Shown in pieces: positions 8,552 through 17,847 of a stretch of DNA of 64,000 nt. The stretch is from NCBI GenBank assembly GCA_017848965.1, contig JAFIHA010000020.1, forward strand, positions 1 to 64,000. The letters run 5' to 3'. Numbering within the stretch: the stretch's first letter is position 1; each line of letters opens with the position of its first letter. Both the position numbers and the translations under genes were made by a program. Under the pieces are notes generated by a model. That model did no database searches. It had not been told where the DNA came from and saw only the letters and a program-made list of their open reading frames with translations. This stretch comes from Dechloromonas aromatica (nom. nud.) (GTDB lineage: Bacteria; Pseudomonadota; Gammaproteobacteria; Burkholderiales; Rhodocyclaceae).

Positions 8552-9649
8552 TCAGGAAATGGCGAGCATGCGGTCGAGCGCGAGGCGGGCGAACTCGACC
8601 TCGTGTTCCGGTACCTTGATCTGGTTGACCACTTTGCCGTCGACCAGATTTTCCAGCGTCCAGGCCAGGTGCTGCGGGTCGATGCGCTGCATCGTCGAAC
8701 ACATGCAGACGGTGGTGGCCATGAACTGGACGATCTTGTCCTGCGGCAGCACTTCCTTCGCCAGCCGGTCGACCAGGTTGAGTTCGGTGCCAACCAGCCA
8801 GCGCGTGCCGGCCGGCGCTTCCTTGATCGTCTTGACGATGTGCTCGGTCGAACCGACGTAGTCGGAGGCGGCGCAGACCTCGAAATTGCACTCGGGGTGA
8901 GCGATCACTTTGCCGTCCGGGTACTTGGCGCGGAAGGCGTCGATGTGCGATTTCTGGAACATCTGGTGCACCGAACAGTGACCCTTCCACAACAGGATGC
9001 GCGCCTTCTTGATCTGTTCCGGGGTGAGGCCGCCCATTTCCAGGTCGGGGTCCCAGACCACCATCTCGTCCATCGGGAAGCCCATGTTGTGGCCGGTCCA
9101 CCGGCCGAGGTGCTGGTCGGGGAAGAACAGCACCTTGGGGCGCTGGTCGAAGGCCCATTTGGCGATGGTGCCGGCGTTCGACGAGGTGCAGACGATGCCG
9201 CCGTGTTCGCCGCAGAAGGCCTTGAGGTCGGCGGCCGAGTTGATGTAGGTGACCGGGGTGACTTCGTTTTCGACGTCGAGCACTGCGCCCAGCTCGCGCC
9301 AGCAGCGTTCGACCTTGGCCAGATTGGCCATGTCGGCCATCGAGCAGCCGGCGGCGAGGTCGGGCAGGATCGCGATCTGGTGCGGCGCGGTCATGATGTC
9401 GGCGACTTCGGCCATGAAGTGGACGCCGCAGAAGATCACGTATTCGGAGTCGGTCTGCGCCGCCAGCTTGGACAGCTTCAGCGAGTCGCCGGTGAGATCG
9501 GCGTGCTGGTAGATGTCGGCGCGCTGGTAGTGGTGGCAGAGGATCACGGCCTTCTTGCCGAGCTTGGCGCGGGCGGCGCGAATGCGCTCCTGGCAGTCGT
9601 CGTCGGCAAGGTCGTTGAAGGGGGCGAAGGAAAGGGTCGCGGTGTGCAT
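8552..9649 (-). CDS. nadA: Quinolinate synthase NadA
   Basis: The 365-residue protein condenses iminoaspartate with dihydroxyacetone phosphate to quinolinate, the second step of NAD synthesis from aspartate. It is an oxygen-sensitive 4Fe-4S enzyme. Family marks: CHHYQRADIYQHADLTGDS near the start, and candidate cluster cysteines in IFCGVHFMAEVAD, IAHPECNFEV and the late TVCMCSTM. The start at 9649 (MHTATLSF) is where similarity begins; upstream codons run into the rhodanese region. It sits 43 nt downstream of the rhodanese gene and overlaps no other nad gene, so nadB and nadC must be elsewhere. Confidence 0.97.
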   Translation of the reverse strand: MHTATLSFAPFNDLADDDCQERIRAARAKLGKKAVILCHHYQRADIYQHADLTGDSLKLSKLAAQTDSEYVIFCGVHFMAEVADIMTAPHQIAILPDLAAGCSMADMANLAKVERCWRELGAVLDVENEVTPVTYINSAADLKAFCGEHGGIVCTSSNAGTIAKWAFDQRPKVLFFPDQHLGRWTGHNMGFPMDEMVVWDPDLEMGGLTPEQIKKARILLWKGHCSVHQMFQKSHIDAFRAKYPDGKVIAHPECNFEVCAASDYVGSTEHIVKTIKEAPAGTRWLVGTELNLVDRLAKEVLPQDKIVQFMATTVCMCSTMQRIDPQHLAWTLENLVDGKVVNQIKVPEHEVEFARLALDRMLAIS

Positions 9650-9692
9650 GCTGATTCCGGAAATGGCGCGGACGGCCGCGCAGAAACTCGAA

Positions 9693-10145
9693 TTATCCCT
9701 GATGCCAGGGCAGGCCGGCGCGCCGCCAGCCGCCGACGGTGTTGCGATGGCCCTTGGCGTCCTTGTCGCCCTCGAAGCCTTCGAGCACGTTGTAGCAGTT
9801 GGTGTAGCCGGCGTCGCTGGCGGCTGCGGCGGCGCCGATCGAACGGACACCACTGCGGCAGATGAACATGAGCAGCGCTTCCGGATCGACCTGGCGGCGC
9901 AGTTCGGCGAGGAAATGCGGATTGCGGGTGCCACCCGGGTACTGGTTCCATTCAATCTCGACGGCGCCGGGAATGCGGCCGACCCAGTCCCATTCGGCTC
10001 GCGTCCGCACGTCGACCAGGCGGGCGCCCGGGGCGTGCTGCAGGAGCTCGTAGGCTTCGGCCGGCAACAGCTCACCCTGATAGGGACGTTCCAGGCCTTC
10101 GGCCCGGGAATGCGCGATGTCGAGAATGTCGCTGAGTTTGCCCAT
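9693..10145 (-). CDS. Single-domain rhodanese-like protein
   Basis: The 150-residue protein is one rhodanese domain. LVDVRTRAEWDWVGRIPGAVEIEW is the first conserved block. The active-site loop CRSGVRS carries the catalytic cysteine, as in sulfur-transferring rather than phosphatase-like members. GWRRAGLPW closes the domain. It is the first gene of the run toward nadA, EEP hydrolase and clsB. Sulfur delivery to the NadA iron-sulfur cluster is an attractive but unproved link. Confidence 0.9.
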   Translation of the reverse strand: MGKLSDILDIAHSRAEGLERPYQGELLPAEAYELLQHAPGARLVDVRTRAEWDWVGRIPGAVEIEWNQYPGGTRNPHFLAELRRQVDPEALLMFICRSGVRSIGAAAAASDAGYTNCYNVLEGFEGDKDAKGHRNTVGGWRRAGLPWHQG

Positions 10146-10194
10146 GGTGGATCGCTGCTAGAATCTTGGCCCTACAGTATATAGGACAGACCCG

Positions 10195-11361
10195 ATGGGA
10201 AAAGTGGATTCCGGGCCGCCGGGCAGTGCTGCGGACCGTGCCGGCGAGGCACAGAAGGCGACCTGGATCAGCGTGCTGGTCAACCTCGCGCTGACCGTCG
10301 CCCAACTGATCGTCGGTTGGCTGGCGCACTCGCAATCGCTGGTGGCGCACGGCCTGCACTCCTTTTCCGATCTGTTGTCCGATTTTCTCGTCATCTGGGC
10401 CAGCCGGCAGAGCGTGGTGCCCGCCGACCGCGCTCACCCCTACGGCCATGGCCGCGTCGAGACGGCGGCGACGCTGGCGCTCGGCGTCTCTCTGGTGCTG
10501 ATCGGCGCCGGCATTCTGTGGGATTCCTCGATGCGCCTCGGCGAACATGGCAGTCAACCGGCGATCGCCATGCAAGCCTTCTGGATTGCCGTTTTCACCG
10601 TTGTCGCCAAGGAAGGCCTCTACCGTTACCTGATCAGGGTTGCCGAGAAACTGCGTTCCCAACTGCTGACCGCGAACGCCTTGCATACCCGGGCCGACGC
10701 GGCGTCGGCGCTGGTGGTCGTGGTCGGCATCGGCGGCGCGCTGCTCGGTTGGGGCTTCCTCGACCTGCTGGCGGCGGCGTTGATGGGCTTCATGATCCTG
10801 CGCATGGGCGGCAAGCTGGCCTGGGAGGCGATCGAGGAGCTGATCGACACCGGGCTCGACGAAGCCCGCGTCACGGCGATCCGCAACACCTTGTGCGCGA
10901 CGCCCGGTGTGCTCGACCTGCATGCCCTGCGCACGCGGCGCATGGCGCACCAGGTGCTGGTTGATGCGCATGTTCAGGTCGATCCGCGGATCAGCGTCTC
11001 GGAAGGGCACCATATCGCTGAATCGGCGCGGGCGGCCGTGCTCAGGGAGCACCCGGAAGTACTTGATGTGCTGGTGCACGTCGATCCCGACGATGATGTC
11101 GAGCCCGATCGTTCGGCGCTTGGCCTGCCCGGGCGCGAATCGCTGTTGCCCCAACTGGCGCCGCTGCTCGTCGATCTGCCGGCGCCGGATCGGATCGTCC
11201 TGCACTATGTCGGAGGTCAGGTCGAGGTCGATCTCTATTTTGCCCTGGGTTCTCTGGCCGGCTGTGCTTCGCTGTGCGAGATGGAGTCGCGTCTGGCCGA
11301 GCGCTTGAAGGCGGTGCCGGTGGTGCACGCGCTGCGCCTGAATTGCACGGCGGCACTATAG
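10195..11361 (+). CDS. Cation diffusion facilitator (CDF) efflux protein
   Basis: The 388-residue protein belongs to the CDF family of proton-coupled divalent metal exporters (FieF/YiiP-like). Six membrane segments are expected over residues 20-225. The paired metal-site motifs are HSFSDLLSDF in helix 2 and HTRADAASA in helix 5, i.e. HxxxD and HxxxD. HPYGHGRVET is the usual loop after helix 2. The C-terminal cytoplasmic domain is longer than in YiiP (about 300 aa), with roughly 80 extra residues. The metal (Fe, Zn or Mn) cannot be assigned by eye. Its stop codon lies inside the first NtrC-like box of glnA. Confidence 0.92.
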   Translation: MGKVDSGPPGSAADRAGEAQKATWISVLVNLALTVAQLIVGWLAHSQSLVAHGLHSFSDLLSDFLVIWASRQSVVPADRAHPYGHGRVETAATLALGVSLVLIGAGILWDSSMRLGEHGSQPAIAMQAFWIAVFTVVAKEGLYRYLIRVAEKLRSQLLTANALHTRADAASALVVVVGIGGALLGWGFLDLLAAALMGFMILRMGGKLAWEAIEELIDTGLDEARVTAIRNTLCATPGVLDLHALRTRRMAHQVLVDAHVQVDPRISVSEGHHIAESARAAVLREHPEVLDVLVHVDPDDDVEPDRSALGLPGRESLLPQLAPLLVDLPAPDRIVLHYVGGQVEVDLYFALGSLAGCASLCEMESRLAERLKAVPVVHALRLNCTAAL

Positions 11362-11368
11362 TGGTGCC
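11352..11368 (+). promoter_or_regulatory. NtrC-like binding site 1 upstream of glnA
   Basis: GGCAC-TATAGT-GGTGCC is a perfect 17-bp palindrome. It differs from the classical NtrC enhancer form TGCAC-N6-GGTGCA only at its outermost bases. It overlaps the stop codon of the upstream metal exporter gene. Confidence 0.65.
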
Positions 11369-11381
11369 GTCTATTCTTGAA

Positions 11382-11398
11382 TGCACAAAAACGGTGCG
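11382..11398 (+). promoter_or_regulatory. NtrC-like binding site 2 upstream of glnA
   Basis: TGCAC-AAAAAC-GGTGCG matches TGCAC-N6-GGTGCA with one mismatch. It starts exactly 30 bp after site 1, close to three helical turns, as expected for cooperative NtrC dimers. It lies about 80 bp upstream of the sigma-54 promoter. Confidence 0.75.
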
Positions 11399-11460
11399 TG
11401 CATTTGCCTATATTCCCTGCCAGTCCCTTGTGGCACAATGAAAAACTTCGCTCGGGACCC

Positions 11461-11477
11461 TTGGCATGCTTTCTGCT
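11461..11477 (+). promoter_or_regulatory. Sigma-54 (-24/-12) promoter of glnA
   Basis: TTGGCATGCTTTCTGCT has the invariant GG and GC dinucleotides separated by 10 nt and fits the sigma-54 consensus at most positions. Transcription would start near 11489, about 60 nt before the glnA ATG. Together with the two NtrC-like boxes it forms a complete nitrogen-regulated promoter. Confidence 0.75.
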
Positions 11478-11548
11478 ATCTCTCAGGCGCTGGATTTTGA
11501 ATGGCGCCGGCCCGGCCGGCATCCTGTTTTCTTAGGAGACTAACGCGT

Positions 11549-12964
11549 ATGGCAACCCCGCAAGACGTGATCAACATGATCAAGGAAAACGACGCCAAGT
11601 TCGTCGATTTCCGCTTCACCGACACCCGTGGCAAGGAACAGCACGTTACCGTGCCGGTCTCCGCTTTTGACGAAGACAAGTTCGAAAACGGCCATGCCTT
11701 CGACGGCTCCTCGATCGCCGGCTGGAAGGGTATCCAGGCTTCCGACATGCTGCTGATGCCGGATCCGGCCACCGCCTACGTCGATCCCTTCTTCGACGAA
11801 ACCACCGTCGTCCTCTCCTGCGACGTCGTCGATCCGGCCGACGGTCGTGGTTACGACCGCGATCCGCGCTCGATCGCCAAGCGCGCCGAAGCCTACCTGA
11901 AGTCCTGCGGCGTCGGTGACACCGCCTACTTCGGTCCGGAACCCGAATTCTTCATTTTCGACGGCGTCGAATGGTCGGTCGACATGTCCGGCTGCAACCT
12001 GAAGATCCATTCCGGCGAAGCCGCCTGGAAGTCCGGCGAAGCCAACGACGGCAATGGCTCCTCCGGCCACCGTCCGGGCGTCAAGGGCGGCTACTTCCCG
12101 GTTCCCCCGGTCGACAGCCTGCACGACATCCGTTCGGCCATGGTCCTCACCCTCGAATCGCTGGGCGTGCCGGTCGAAGTGCACCACCACGAAGTGGCCA
12201 ACGCCGGCCAGTGCGAAATCGGTACCGTGTTCTCGACCCTGGTCAAGCGTGCCGACTGGACCCAGATCCTGAAGTATGTGGTGCACAACGTTGCCCACCA
12301 GTACGGCAAGACCGCCACCTTCATGCCGAAGCCGATCGTCGGTGACAACGGCTCGGGCATGCACGTGCACCAGTCGATCTGGAAGGACGGCAAGAACCTG
12401 TTCGCCGGTGACCAGTACGCTGGCCTGTCGGAAACCGCCCTCTACTACATCGGCGGCATCATCAAGCACGCCAAGGCGCTGAACGCGATCACCAACCCGG
12501 GTACCAACTCGTACAAGCGTCTGGTCCCGCACTACGAAGCGCCGGTCAAGCTGGCCTACTCGGCCAAGAACCGTTCCGCTTCGATCCGCATCCCGTTCGT
12601 CGCTTCGACCAAGGCCCGTCGTATCGAAACCCGCTTCCCGGATCCGATCGCCAACCCCTACCTGTGCTTCTCGGCGCTGCTGATGGCCGGTCTGGACGGT
12701 ATCCAGAACAAGATCCACCCGGGCGACCCGGCTGACAAGAACCTGTACGACCTGCCGCCGGAAGAGGATGCCAAGATCCCGACCGTCTGCGCTTCGCTCG
12801 AGGAAGCCCTGGAAAACCTGGACAAGGATCGCGAGTTCCTGACCCGTGGCGGTGTCTTCTCCAACGACTGGATCGATGCCTACATCGCCCTGAAGATGGA
12901 AGAAGTGAACAAGATCCGCATGACCACGCACCCGGTCGAGTTCGATCTCTACTATTCCTGCTGA
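11549..12964 (+). CDS. glnA: Glutamine synthetase type I
   Basis: The 471-residue protein makes glutamine from glutamate, ammonia and ATP and is the main ammonia-assimilating enzyme. Conserved blocks: [60 protein letters not shown] and [18 protein letters not shown]400 in [10 protein letters not shown] is the expected adenylylation site, marking the GSI-beta type controlled by GlnE. The ATG at 11549 is chosen over an upstream in-frame start because TAGGAGA precedes it at normal spacing and the protein then begins MATPQDV, as in relatives. Transcription is predicted from the NtrC/sigma-54 promoter upstream. Confidence 0.99.
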   Translation: MATPQDVINMIKENDAKFVDFRFTDTRGKEQHVTVPVSAFDEDKFENGHAFDGSSIAGWKGIQASDMLLMPDPATAYVDPFFDETTVVLSCDVVDPADGRGYDRDPRSIAKRAEAYLKSCGVGDTAYFGPEPEFFIFDGVEWSVDMSGCNLKIHSGEAAWKSGEANDGNGSSGHRPGVKGGYFPVPPVDSLHDIRSAMVLTLESLGVPVEVHHHEVANAGQCEIGTVFSTLVKRADWTQILKYVVHNVAHQYGKTATFMPKPIVGDNGSGMHVHQSIWKDGKNLFAGDQYAGLSETALYYIGGIIKHAKALNAITNPGTNSYKRLVPHYEAPVKLAYSAKNRSASIRIPFVASTKARRIETRFPDPIANPYLCFSALLMAGLDGIQNKIHPGDPADKNLYDLPPEEDAKIPTVCASLEEALENLDKDREFLTRGGVFSNDWIDAYIALKMEEVNKIRMTTHPVEFDLYYSC

Positions 12965-12984
12965 TATCTCGCCGGAATCAGGAA

Positions 12985-13011
12985 GGGCGGGGGTTTCCCC
13001 GCCCTTTTTTT
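12985..13011 (+). terminator. Rho-independent terminator of glnA
   Basis: An 8-bp stem GGGCGGGG / CCCCGCCC with loop GTTT is followed by seven T residues, 20 nt after the glnA stop. Confidence 0.93.
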
Positions 13012-13076
13012 GTTCACTTTTCGGCAAGTCGCTCGTTTACTCCGGTACACTGACCCGGTTTCCAGGAAGCATGACG

Positions 13077-13526
13077 ATGACACGCAAGCTGCTAATTCTC
13101 TCCCTGGCGCTGGCACCGCTGGCGCTGTCGGCCCAGACCATCTACAAGTGCACCGATGCCGGCGGCGGCGTGCTGATCTCCAACAGCCGGGTCAACAAGA
13201 ACTGCCAGGCGATCGTCAGCGAAGAGCACAACACGATCCCGGCGCCGCGCAGCGCCCCGCGCGCCGCCGGTAACCCTACCCCGGCGGGTTTCCCGCGTGT
13301 CCAGGAAGATACCCAGAAAGCGCGTGATGGCGACCGTCGCCTGATTCTCGAACAGGAACTGGCCGGCGAACAGCGCAAGCTGGAGCAGGCGCGCAAGGAA
13401 CTGGCCGAGCAGGAGGCCATCCGCACCGGCAATCCGGCCGAACGGACGGCACCCTACCGCGACCGCGTTGCCCAGCACGAGCGCAATCTGCAGGCGATCC
13501 AGAAGGAACTGGGCGGACTACGCTGA
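13077..13526 (+). CDS. Secreted DUF4124 domain protein
   Basis: The protein has a signal peptide (KLLILSLALAPLALSAQ) with cleavage likely after SAQ or LSA. A short DUF4124 domain follows (IYKCTDAGGGVLISN), including the tyrosine-lysine-cysteine start typical of the family. Then come a proline-rich linker and a charged coiled-coil-like C-terminal half (EQELAGEQRKLEQARKELAEQ). Periplasmic location is expected; the function of the family is unknown. ATG codons exist at 13071 and 13077; AGGAAG at 13064-13069 is better spaced for 13077. The 3' end overlaps the convergent RND gene by 9 nt. DUF4124 proteins next to glnA/ntrBC are common in betaproteobacteria, as far as I recall. Confidence 0.85.
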   Translation: MTRKLLILSLALAPLALSAQTIYKCTDAGGGVLISNSRVNKNCQAIVSEEHNTIPAPRSAPRAAGNPTPAGFPRVQEDTQKARDGDRRLILEQELAGEQRKLEQARKELAEQEAIRTGNPAERTAPYRDRVAQHERNLQAIQKELGGLR

Positions 13527-16500
13527 GGCGGCGGTCTTGCCGACCTTGTACCAGGCGGCGTAGAGCGCCGGCAGGAAGAACAGCGTCAGCGCAGTGGCGA
13601 CGATCAGGCCACCCATGATGGCGATCGCCATCGGTCCGAAGAAATCGTTGCGCGACAGCGGGATCATTGCCAGTACCGCCGCTGCTGCGGTCAGCACGAT
13701 CGGCCGCAGGCGGCGCACCGTCGATTCGACGATCGCTTCGCAGCGGGCGCGGCCGCTCGCCAGGTCCTGCTCGATCTGGTCGACCAGGATCACCGAATTG
13801 CGCATCACCATGCCGAACAGGGCGATCGTTCCGAGCAGCGCCATGAAGCCGAAGGGCTGGTTGAAGACGAGCAGGAAGAGGGTGATGCCGATCATCCCGA
13901 GCGGCGCGGTGAGCAGCACCATGACGACGCGCGAGACGTTCTGCAACTGGATCATCAGGATGGTGACGACCGCCAGGATGAACAGCGGCAAACCGGCGCT
14001 GACCGAGTTGCCGCCCTTCGCTGATTCCTCGACCGAGCCGCCGGGAACGATGCTGAAACCAGCGGGCAGGCGCTGGCGCAGGCTGTCGATGGGGCCTTGC
14101 AGATGGTCGACGATGGTCGCCGGCTGCGTCGTGCCGTAGAGGTTGGCGCGCACGGTGATGGTCGGCACGCGGTCGCGGCGCCAGACCAGGCCGGGTTCGA
14201 AGACCGGCGTCAGGCGCGCGATCTGGGACAGCGGCACGCTGCGCCCGGCGGGCGTTGGCAGCATCAGGCCGGCGAGGGCGGCGGGGTCGTGACGTTCCTT
14301 GTCGCCGCCGCGCAGGACGACCTCGATGCGCTTGCTGCCTTCGCGCAGCGCGCTGACGCTGTAGCCCTGCAGCGACATGGCGAGCAGCGCGGCGACGTCC
14401 TGGCTGGAAACGCCGAGCAGGCGCGCCTTGTCCTGGTCGATGTCGACGGCGATGGTCTTCGACAGCTCGTGCCAGTCGAAATTGACGTTCGACAGCCGTT
14501 CGTCGCTGCGCATGATGGTCGCCACTTCCTCGGCGATGCGCCGCAGTGCGGCAATGTCCTCGCCGGCCACCCGGTACTGCACCGGGTAACCGACCGGCGG
14601 CCCGTTCTCGATGCGGGCAACGTTGGCGCGGACCCCGTCGGGCGCCTGCCGGTAATGGTTGATCAGGCGTTCGCGCAGGGCTTCGCGGGCCGCCATGTCG
14701 CGCGTCTCGATGATGAACTGGGCGACGTTGCTGGCCGGTAGCTGGCGGTCTAGCGACAGGAAGTAGCGGGGAACGCCGCTGCCGATCCAGGAGACGTAAT
14801 GGGAGAAATCGTCGTGGCTGGCGCGGTCGGCCTCCAGCCAGTTTTCCAGAGCCCGCGCGGCGTCCGCGGTGGCGGTTAGCGAGGCGCCTTCCTGCAGGCG
14901 CAGTTCGACGTTGAGTTCGAGTCGGGTCGAGTTGGGGAAGAACTGCTTCTGCACCTTGCCCATGCCGAAGATGGCGAGCACGAACAGCAGCAGCGCGACG
15001 CCGATCACCAGCCAGCGATGATCGACGCAGAAGCCGACGAAGCGCCGGAAGCGCTGGTAGAACGGCGTGCCGTAAACATCGTGATCGACCGGATGGGCCG
15101 GTCCGTAGGCGCCGAGCCGGCGCGCCAGACGGTCGAGGCGCGGCCAGCGGGCGGCCAGCCGGCCGGGTGTCTGCGCGGCGCGCGGGTCGGGCAGCAGCTT
15201 GTAACCGAGCCAGGGAATGGCGATGACGGCGGCCAGCCAGGAAATCAGCAGGGCGATGGCGTTGATCTGGAAGAAGGCGAAGGCGTATTCGCCGGTCGAC
15301 GACTTGGCCAGCGCGATCGGAATGAAGCCGGCGACGGTGACCAGCGTGCCGGAAAGCATCGGCCCGGCGGTGCTGGTGAAGGCGAACGAAGCGGCGCGGG
15401 TGCGTTCCCAGCCTTGTTCCATCTTCACCCACATCATCTCGACGGCGATGATCGCGTCGTCCACCAAAAGGCCCAGCGCCAGCACCAGCGCGCCGAGCGA
15501 CACCTTGTGCAGGCCGATGTCGAGGCTGTGCATGGCGAGGAAGGTGGCGGCGAGGACCAGCGGGATCGAGACGGCGACCACCATGCCGGTGCGCAGGCCG
15601 AGGCTGATGAAGGTGACGGCGAGGACGACGATCACCGCCTCGGCCAGGGCCTTGACGAAGGCGTCGATCGAGCGCGTCACGGCGGCCGGCTGGCTGACCG
15701 CCTCGTGGATGTCGACGCCGACCGGCAGCGTCGGCCGCAGGCTGGCCAGCTTTTCTTCCAGCGCCTTGCCCAGGGCGATGATGTCGCCGCCCGGCGCCAT
15801 GGCGACGCCGATGACCAGCGCCGGCTTGCCGGCGAAGCGGACCTGGATGCCGGGCGGCTCGCTGGTGCCGCGGTGCACGGTGGCGATGTCGCCGAGCCGG
15901 AAGCTGCGGTTGTTGCTGCGGATCAGGGTGTCGGCCACCGCCTGTTCGCTGGCGAAGGCGCCGCTCGGTCGCAACTGGATGCGCTCGTCGTCCATTTCGA
16001 AGAAGCCGGCGCCGTTGACCGCGTTCTGCTGCGCCAGCGCCTGGCCGATCGCCGTCGGAGCGATGCCCAGCGTCGCCAGCTTGGCGTTGTCGAGATCGAC
16101 AAAGATCTTCTCGTCCTGGATGCCGAAGATGTCGATCTTGCCGACACCCTTGACCGGCAGCAGCGCGTCGCGGATGCGTTCGGCCTGGTCCTTGAGCAGC
16201 GGGTAGTCGAGGCCTTCGCCGGTGACCGCGAACAGGTTGCCGAAAACGTCGCCGAACTCGTCGTTGAAGAAGGGCCCCTGGATGCCTTCGGGCAGGGTGT
16301 GGCGGATGTCGCCGATCTTCTTGCGCACCTGATAGAAGATTTCCGGCATCTGCGCCGAACGGTAGCTGTCCTTGGCGAAGAAGATCACCGTTGCTTCGCC
16401 GGCGCGCGAGTAGCTGGTCAGCCGGTCGACCGAAGGCAGTTCCTGCAGCTTCTTCTCGATCCGCTCGGTCAGTTGCTGTTCCACCTGCTGCGCGGTGGCG

Positions 16501-16670
16501 CCCGGCCAGTAGGCCTGGATCACCATTGCCTTGAAGGTGAACGGCGGGTCTTCCGCCTGGCCCAGTCGACCGTAGGCGACGATGCCCATCAGGGCGAGGG
16601 CGAGCATGAAGTAGCCGACCAGCGTCCGGTGGTGCAGCGTCCAGTCGGACAGATTGAAGCGCTGGCTCAT
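13518..16670 (-). CDS. RND-family efflux pump permease
   Basis: The 1050-residue protein is an inner-membrane, proton-driven drug/solute exporter of the AcrB-like superfamily. One transmembrane helix precedes the first large periplasmic loop (AEDPPFTFKAMVIQAYWPGATAQQ). The proton-relay aspartates sit in LVLALGLLVDDAIIAVEMMW. A second half repeats the pattern. The early AEDPPF segment resembles the TriC/MexK-like branch rather than AcrB itself; substrates cannot be predicted. The ATG at 16670 follows the adaptor stop by one nucleotide (TGA-G-ATG), so they form one transcript. No outer-membrane TolC-like gene is present nearby. Confidence 0.95.
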   Translation of the reverse strand: MSQRFNLSDWTLHHRTLVGYFMLALALMGIVAYGRLGQAEDPPFTFKAMVIQAYWPGATAQQVEQQLTERIEKKLQELPSVDRLTSYSRAGEATVIFFAKDSYRSAQMPEIFYQVRKKIGDIRHTLPEGIQGPFFNDEFGDVFGNLFAVTGEGLDYPLLKDQAERIRDALLPVKGVGKIDIFGIQDEKIFVDLDNAKLATLGIAPTAIGQALAQQNAVNGAGFFEMDDERIQLRPSGAFASEQAVADTLIRSNNRSFRLGDIATVHRGTSEPPGIQVRFAGKPALVIGVAMAPGGDIIALGKALEEKLASLRPTLPVGVDIHEAVSQPAAVTRSIDAFVKALAEAVIVVLAVTFISLGLRTGMVVAVSIPLVLAATFLAMHSLDIGLHKVSLGALVLALGLLVDDAIIAVEMMWVKMEQGWERTRAASFAFTSTAGPMLSGTLVTVAGFIPIALAKSSTGEYAFAFFQINAIALLISWLAAVIAIPWLGYKLLPDPRAAQTPGRLAARWPRLDRLARRLGAYGPAHPVDHDVYGTPFYQRFRRFVGFCVDHRWLVIGVALLLFVLAIFGMGKVQKQFFPNSTRLELNVELRLQEGASLTATADAARALENWLEADRASHDDFSHYVSWIGSGVPRYFLSLDRQLPASNVAQFIIETRDMAAREALRERLINHYRQAPDGVRANVARIENGPPVGYPVQYRVAGEDIAALRRIAEEVATIMRSDERLSNVNFDWHELSKTIAVDIDQDKARLLGVSSQDVAALLAMSLQGYSVSALREGSKRIEVVLRGGDKERHDPAALAGLMLPTPAGRSVPLSQIARLTPVFEPGLVWRRDRVPTITVRANLYGTTQPATIVDHLQGPIDSLRQRLPAGFSIVPGGSVEESAKGGNSVSAGLPLFILAVVTILMIQLQNVSRVVMVLLTAPLGMIGITLFLLVFNQPFGFMALLGTIALFGMVMRNSVILVDQIEQDLASGRARCEAIVESTVRRLRPIVLTAAAAVLAMIPLSRNDFFGPMAIAIMGGLIVATALTLFFLPALYAAWYKVGKTAASA

Positions 16671-16671
16671 C

Positions 16672-17760
16672 TCAGCGCTGCGCGGCCGGTGCCGGGGCGC
16701 TGCGGGCGACCACTGCCTGGCCCTCAAGCAGCTGCGAGATGCCGGCGGTGACCACGGCTTCGCCGCCGCGCAGGCCGCCGACGATCTCGGCACCGTCGGC
16801 GCGGAAGTTGCCGACGCGCACCGGCACCCGGCGCAGCTTGTCGGCCTCGACGATCCAGACAAAAGCTCCCTGGCCGTTGTCGCCGACCGCTGCCAGCGGC
16901 ACCACCACGCTGGCGACTGGTGCCGCATCGAGACTGACGCTGGCGGTCATGCCCAGCATCGCCTGCGGCGGCGCTTCAAGCAGGCTGATGCGCGCCGGAT
17001 AGGTGCGCGTCTGCGGATCGGCGACGGCGCCCAGTTCGCGCAGTTTGCCGGCGATCGCCAGCTCGGGCGCCGCCCACAGGCGGACGGTGATTTTTTCGGC
17101 CTGGCGCAGCGCGGCGACGCGGCCTTCCGGCACGGCGACCAGGACTTCCTTTTCTTCCGGGCGGGCGATGCGCAGCACCGCTTGGCCGGCGCCGACCACC
17201 TGGCCCGCGTCGGCGAGGACGGCGGCGACGACGCCCGGGAAGTCGGCGCGCAGGCTGCCGTAGTCGGCCTGGTTGGCGCTGATGCTGCGCTGTGCGTGGG
17301 CTTGTTCGAGGCGCGCCTGGGCAGCGTTGAGGGCGTGCTGGCGGCTGTCGAAGGCGGCCTGGCTGACGAACTTGCGGGCCAGCAGGCCAGCGTAACGCTC
17401 GCGTTCGGCAGCGGCTGTCGCCACTTCGCTCTCGGCGGCGGCGACCTGGGCAGCGGCAGCGCTGGCCGCCAGTTTCAGGTCCTGCGGGTCGAGACGGGCC
17501 ACTACCTGGCCGGCACGGATTTCGCTACCGGCATCGACAAGGCGCGCCTCGATCTTGCCGCCGACCCGGAAAGCCAGCTCCACCTCGTGCCTTGCGCGGA
17601 CCTCGCCAGTCAGCTGCATGCCCGAGGATGGTGCGGCTGTGGCAATATGCACCATGACGGTGCGTTTTTCTTCGGTGGGCTCGGGGGCTTTGCCGCAGGC
17701 GCCCAGCGACGCCAGCACGGCAAGCAGCAGCAAGCGGGAGGCGCGGATGGCGACGGTCAT
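16672..17760 (-). CDS. RND pump periplasmic adaptor (membrane fusion) lipoprotein
   Basis: The 362-residue protein begins with a lipoprotein signal (LLLLAVLASLGAC, lipobox LGAC). The order is that of HlyD/AcrA adaptors: a barrel-sandwich half (FRVGGKIEARLVDAGSEIRAGQ), an alpha-helical hairpin over about residues 95-165 (LKLAASAAAAQVAAAESEV onward), the second lipoyl half (GVVAAVLADAGQVVGAGQ) and beta-barrel and membrane-proximal domains. It should link the RND permease to an outer-membrane channel. The start at 17760 is set by the signal peptide. It is divergent from glnL across an 87-bp gap. Confidence 0.93.
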   Translation of the reverse strand: MTVAIRASRLLLLAVLASLGACGKAPEPTEEKRTVMVHIATAAPSSGMQLTGEVRARHEVELAFRVGGKIEARLVDAGSEIRAGQVVARLDPQDLKLAASAAAAQVAAAESEVATAAAERERYAGLLARKFVSQAAFDSRQHALNAAQARLEQAHAQRSISANQADYGSLRADFPGVVAAVLADAGQVVGAGQAVLRIARPEEKEVLVAVPEGRVAALRQAEKITVRLWAAPELAIAGKLRELGAVADPQTRTYPARISLLEAPPQAMLGMTASVSLDAAPVASVVVPLAAVGDNGQGAFVWIVEADKLRRVPVRVGNFRADGAEIVGGLRGGEAVVTAGISQLLEGQAVVARSAPAPAAQR

Positions 17761-17847
17761 GGCGCAAGCGGGAAAAAGGAGTTCCTCGATGATAATGAAC
17801 AGCGGGTCATTAAAGCAAGCAAGGCAGTGCCGCCGTTGGGGCGTCGC

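Noticed and set aside
13276..16751. Arg/Pro-rich minus frame and 577-codon plus frame over the RND gene
   Set aside because: Alternative-frame shadows of the RND permease; no motifs and atypical composition.
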